A DNA stretch of 6,105 nt from Xanthobacteraceae bacterium (GTDB taxonomy: Bacteria > Pseudomonadota > Alphaproteobacteria > Rhizobiales > Xanthobacteraceae). The notes beneath the pieces were generated by a model that was given only the letters and a program-made list of their open reading frames with translations, did no database searches and was not told the DNA's origin. A program made the translations under genes and the position numbers. This document shows positions 5,428-6,105 of this stretch, in pieces; positions within the stretch are counted from its first letter, which is position 1, and each line of letters begins with the position of its first letter. Location of the stretch: NCBI GenBank assembly GCA_019746355.1, contig JAIESC010000092.1:1-6105 (forward strand), in the 5' to 3' direction.

Positions 5428-5607
5428 GTGCCCGCAGTGAAAAAAATAAAGCTTACAAGCACTTATGTAAGCGATCGGGTGTTTGACGGGGCGCGGCCAA
5501 TATCCCCTGGCCGGGCGGCGCAACTGCGTGCGCTCGCGGCCAAGAACAAGGCCCGAAATCGAGCCAAGACTGACGGCAAGACCGACAAGCAATCGGGCAC
5601 CAATTAA
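5428..5607 (+). CDS. Small basic hypothetical protein, GTG start
   Basis: This encodes 59 residues from GTG 5428, chosen for the GGAGG 7 nt upstream. Starting at ATG 5392 would give 71 residues and a 4-nt ATGA overlap with the gene before it, suggesting translational coupling. The sequence is strongly basic and polar: VKKIKLTSTYVSDRV, then SPGRAAQLRALAAKNKARNR (short helix) and a Lys/Thr/Asp tail ending KQSGTN. No domain is recognised. The charge suggests nucleic-acid binding or a partner for the upstream protein, which is inference. It is the last gene of the lower-GC islet and is followed 35 nt later by a strong palindrome. Confidence 0.55.
   Translation: MPAVKKIKLTSTYVSDRVFDGARPISPGRAAQLRALAAKNKARNRAKTDGKTDKQSGTN
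5451..5472 (+). promoter_or_regulatory. Inverted repeat just inside the small basic gene
   Basis: GCTTACA (5451-5457) and TGTAAGC (5466-5472) form a perfect 7-bp stem with an 8-nt loop, a few codons after GTG 5428 and directly after an A-rich run (seven A from 5440). It could slow early translation or mark a binding site; equally it may be chance. Confidence 0.25.
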
Positions 5608-5642
5608 AGCGCGATGAGCCTGGGTTGAGCCGCTGCAGGCAC

Positions 5643-5674
5643 CCGTTCGTTCCCGCGAAAGCGGGAACGAACGG
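5643..5674. repeat. REP-like palindrome, 14-bp stem, GAAA loop
   Basis: CCGTTCGTTCCCGC (5643-5656) pairs perfectly with 5661-5674 around the tetraloop GAAA. Its core resembles short palindromes I recall as dispersed between genes in Bradyrhizobium and related genomes. It lies between convergent genes (stops at 5607 plus and 5732 minus). There is no T tract on either strand, so it may stabilise 3' ends or stop transcription in both directions without being a classical intrinsic terminator. Confidence 0.75.
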
Positions 5675-5731
5675 AGAGAGTCATCTTGGCTTAAACACAT
5701 CACGCGCTGATCGCTCGTCAGCGCATGCGGG

Positions 5732-6105
5732 CTACCGCAACGGCGTGGGCGGCGGATCCTGCTGCCGCCGGAAGATCTCGATGTTGCTCGGCCGGTTGCT
5801 CCGCACCGTGCCGCCGCCCGCGCCCGGCCCGAACTGGCCGGTCGCGCCGCCGCCCGGCGTGAACGACACGCCGCTGCTGCCCTGCGAGCCGCCGCGCGGC
5901 ACCGAGGTGCCGCTCGATTGCACGGTCGAGACGCCGCTGCTGCCTTGTGAGCCGCCCGGCCGAACCGCGGACGCGCCGCTGCTGCCGCCCCGCGTTCCGG
6001 CGGCGGCCCCCGGCATTGGGCCGCGGCTGGTGTCGGGCAGCCGGTAGCCCGAGCCCGCGCCGCCGCCCATGCCGTCGCCGGTCAGGCGGTCCATCGCGCC
6101 GCTCC
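5732..6105 (-). CDS. Gly/Ser-rich repeat protein, N-terminus beyond right edge
   Basis: The minus-strand frame enters from the right edge and stops at TAG 5734-5732. ATG 6094 could start a 120-residue protein, with GGAG 7 nt before it. However, that N-terminus (MDRLTGDGMGGGAGSG) has no signal peptide and the frame stays open to the edge, so I treat this as the C-terminal part of a longer protein. It contains GGSQGSSGVS twice (residues 47-56 and 68-77 from that ATG), a related GGSSGAS (36-42), Gly-rich stretches, and a distinct end, NRPSNIEIFRRQQDPPPTPLR minus its last residue. The composition suggests a disordered linker or secreted protein. The opposite frame is also open but reads as a Pro-rich shadow. 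Function is unknown. Confidence 0.6.
   Translation of the reverse strand, partial: SGAMDRLTGDGMGGGAGSGYRLPDTSRGPMPGAAAGTRGGSSGASAVRPGGSQGSSGVSTVQSSGTSVPRGGSQGSSGVSFTPGGGATGQFGPGAGGGTVRSNRPSNIEIFRRQQDPPPTPLR
5868..5989 (-). repeat. Imperfect repeats encoding GGSQGSSGVS-like units
   Basis: Near-identical 26-bp segments at 5868-5893 and 5931-5956 (differing at two positions) are 63 bp apart, and a shorter relative at 5973-5989 is 42 bp further on. All distances are multiples of three and the units lie in frame with the minus-strand Gly/Ser-rich protein, pointing to in-frame duplication. Confidence 0.7.

Noticed and set aside
4496..5607. CRISPR array accompanying the Cas2-like gene
   Set aside because: No regularly spaced direct repeats were seen anywhere in the window and no other cas gene is present.
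783..5702. Shared TAAACACATC at 783-792 and 5693-5702
   Set aside because: A 10-bp match in unrelated intergenic contexts without extension on either side is within chance for this length.
5625..6047. 140-codon plus-strand frame containing FVPAKAGTNG and Pro-rich repeats
   Set aside because: The first part is a translation of the palindromic repeat and the rest is the complement of the Gly/Ser-rich minus-strand gene.

Overview
The window reads as chromosomal DNA from a high-GC alphaproteobacterium, most likely Bradyrhizobium or a close relative (Nitrobacteraceae). This rests on GC-rich third codon positions, the style of the small secreted proteins, a FecR-domain protein with the GVRGT motif, and a palindrome built on CGTTCCCGCGAAAGCGGG of the type scattered between genes in these bacteria. 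The assignment is inference from composition and recalled family style, not from a database match. There is no rRNA, tRNA, CRISPR array or transposase.

Layout. At the left edge, on the minus strand, is a FecR-domain exported protein running off the window (1-748). Upstream of it on the same strand is a small secreted protein carrying four copies of GSDR(M/A)LNPQPLPPK (845-1300). A strong hairpin (794-821) separates the two. A gap of about 510 bp follows, with a 32-bp tandem repeat built on GCGCGT-AA-ACGCGC. Divergent from it, on the plus strand, is a secreted low-complexity protein with a C-terminal coiled coil (1814-2551), then a hairpin (2715-2742) and a multi-pass membrane protein with an ICMT/PEMT-type methyltransferase C-terminus (2778-3860). 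The methyltransferase converges on a six-cysteine exported protein (3884-4165, minus), which is divergent from a 64-residue two-helix membrane protein (4260-4454, plus).

From about 4496 to 5607 the composition changes: GC falls to roughly half and codon use becomes more AT-tolerant. This islet holds three plus-strand genes: a stand-alone Cas2-like (SinR-family) protein (4496-4768), an unrecognised 176-residue protein (4865-5395), and a small basic protein overlapping it (best start GTG 5428, ending 5607). A perfect 14-bp-stem palindrome with a GAAA loop (5643-5674) follows. High-GC DNA then resumes with the C-terminal part of a Gly/Ser-rich repeat protein on the minus strand (5732 to the right edge).

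How the genes work together. There is no obvious shared pathway outside the islet; the common theme is small envelope or secreted proteins of unknown role. The islet is the best candidate for something undescribed: a Cas2-fold protein with no CRISPR context, next to two genes I cannot assign, with features suggesting horizontal acquisition. Whether the three genes form one functional unit is not shown by the sequence.
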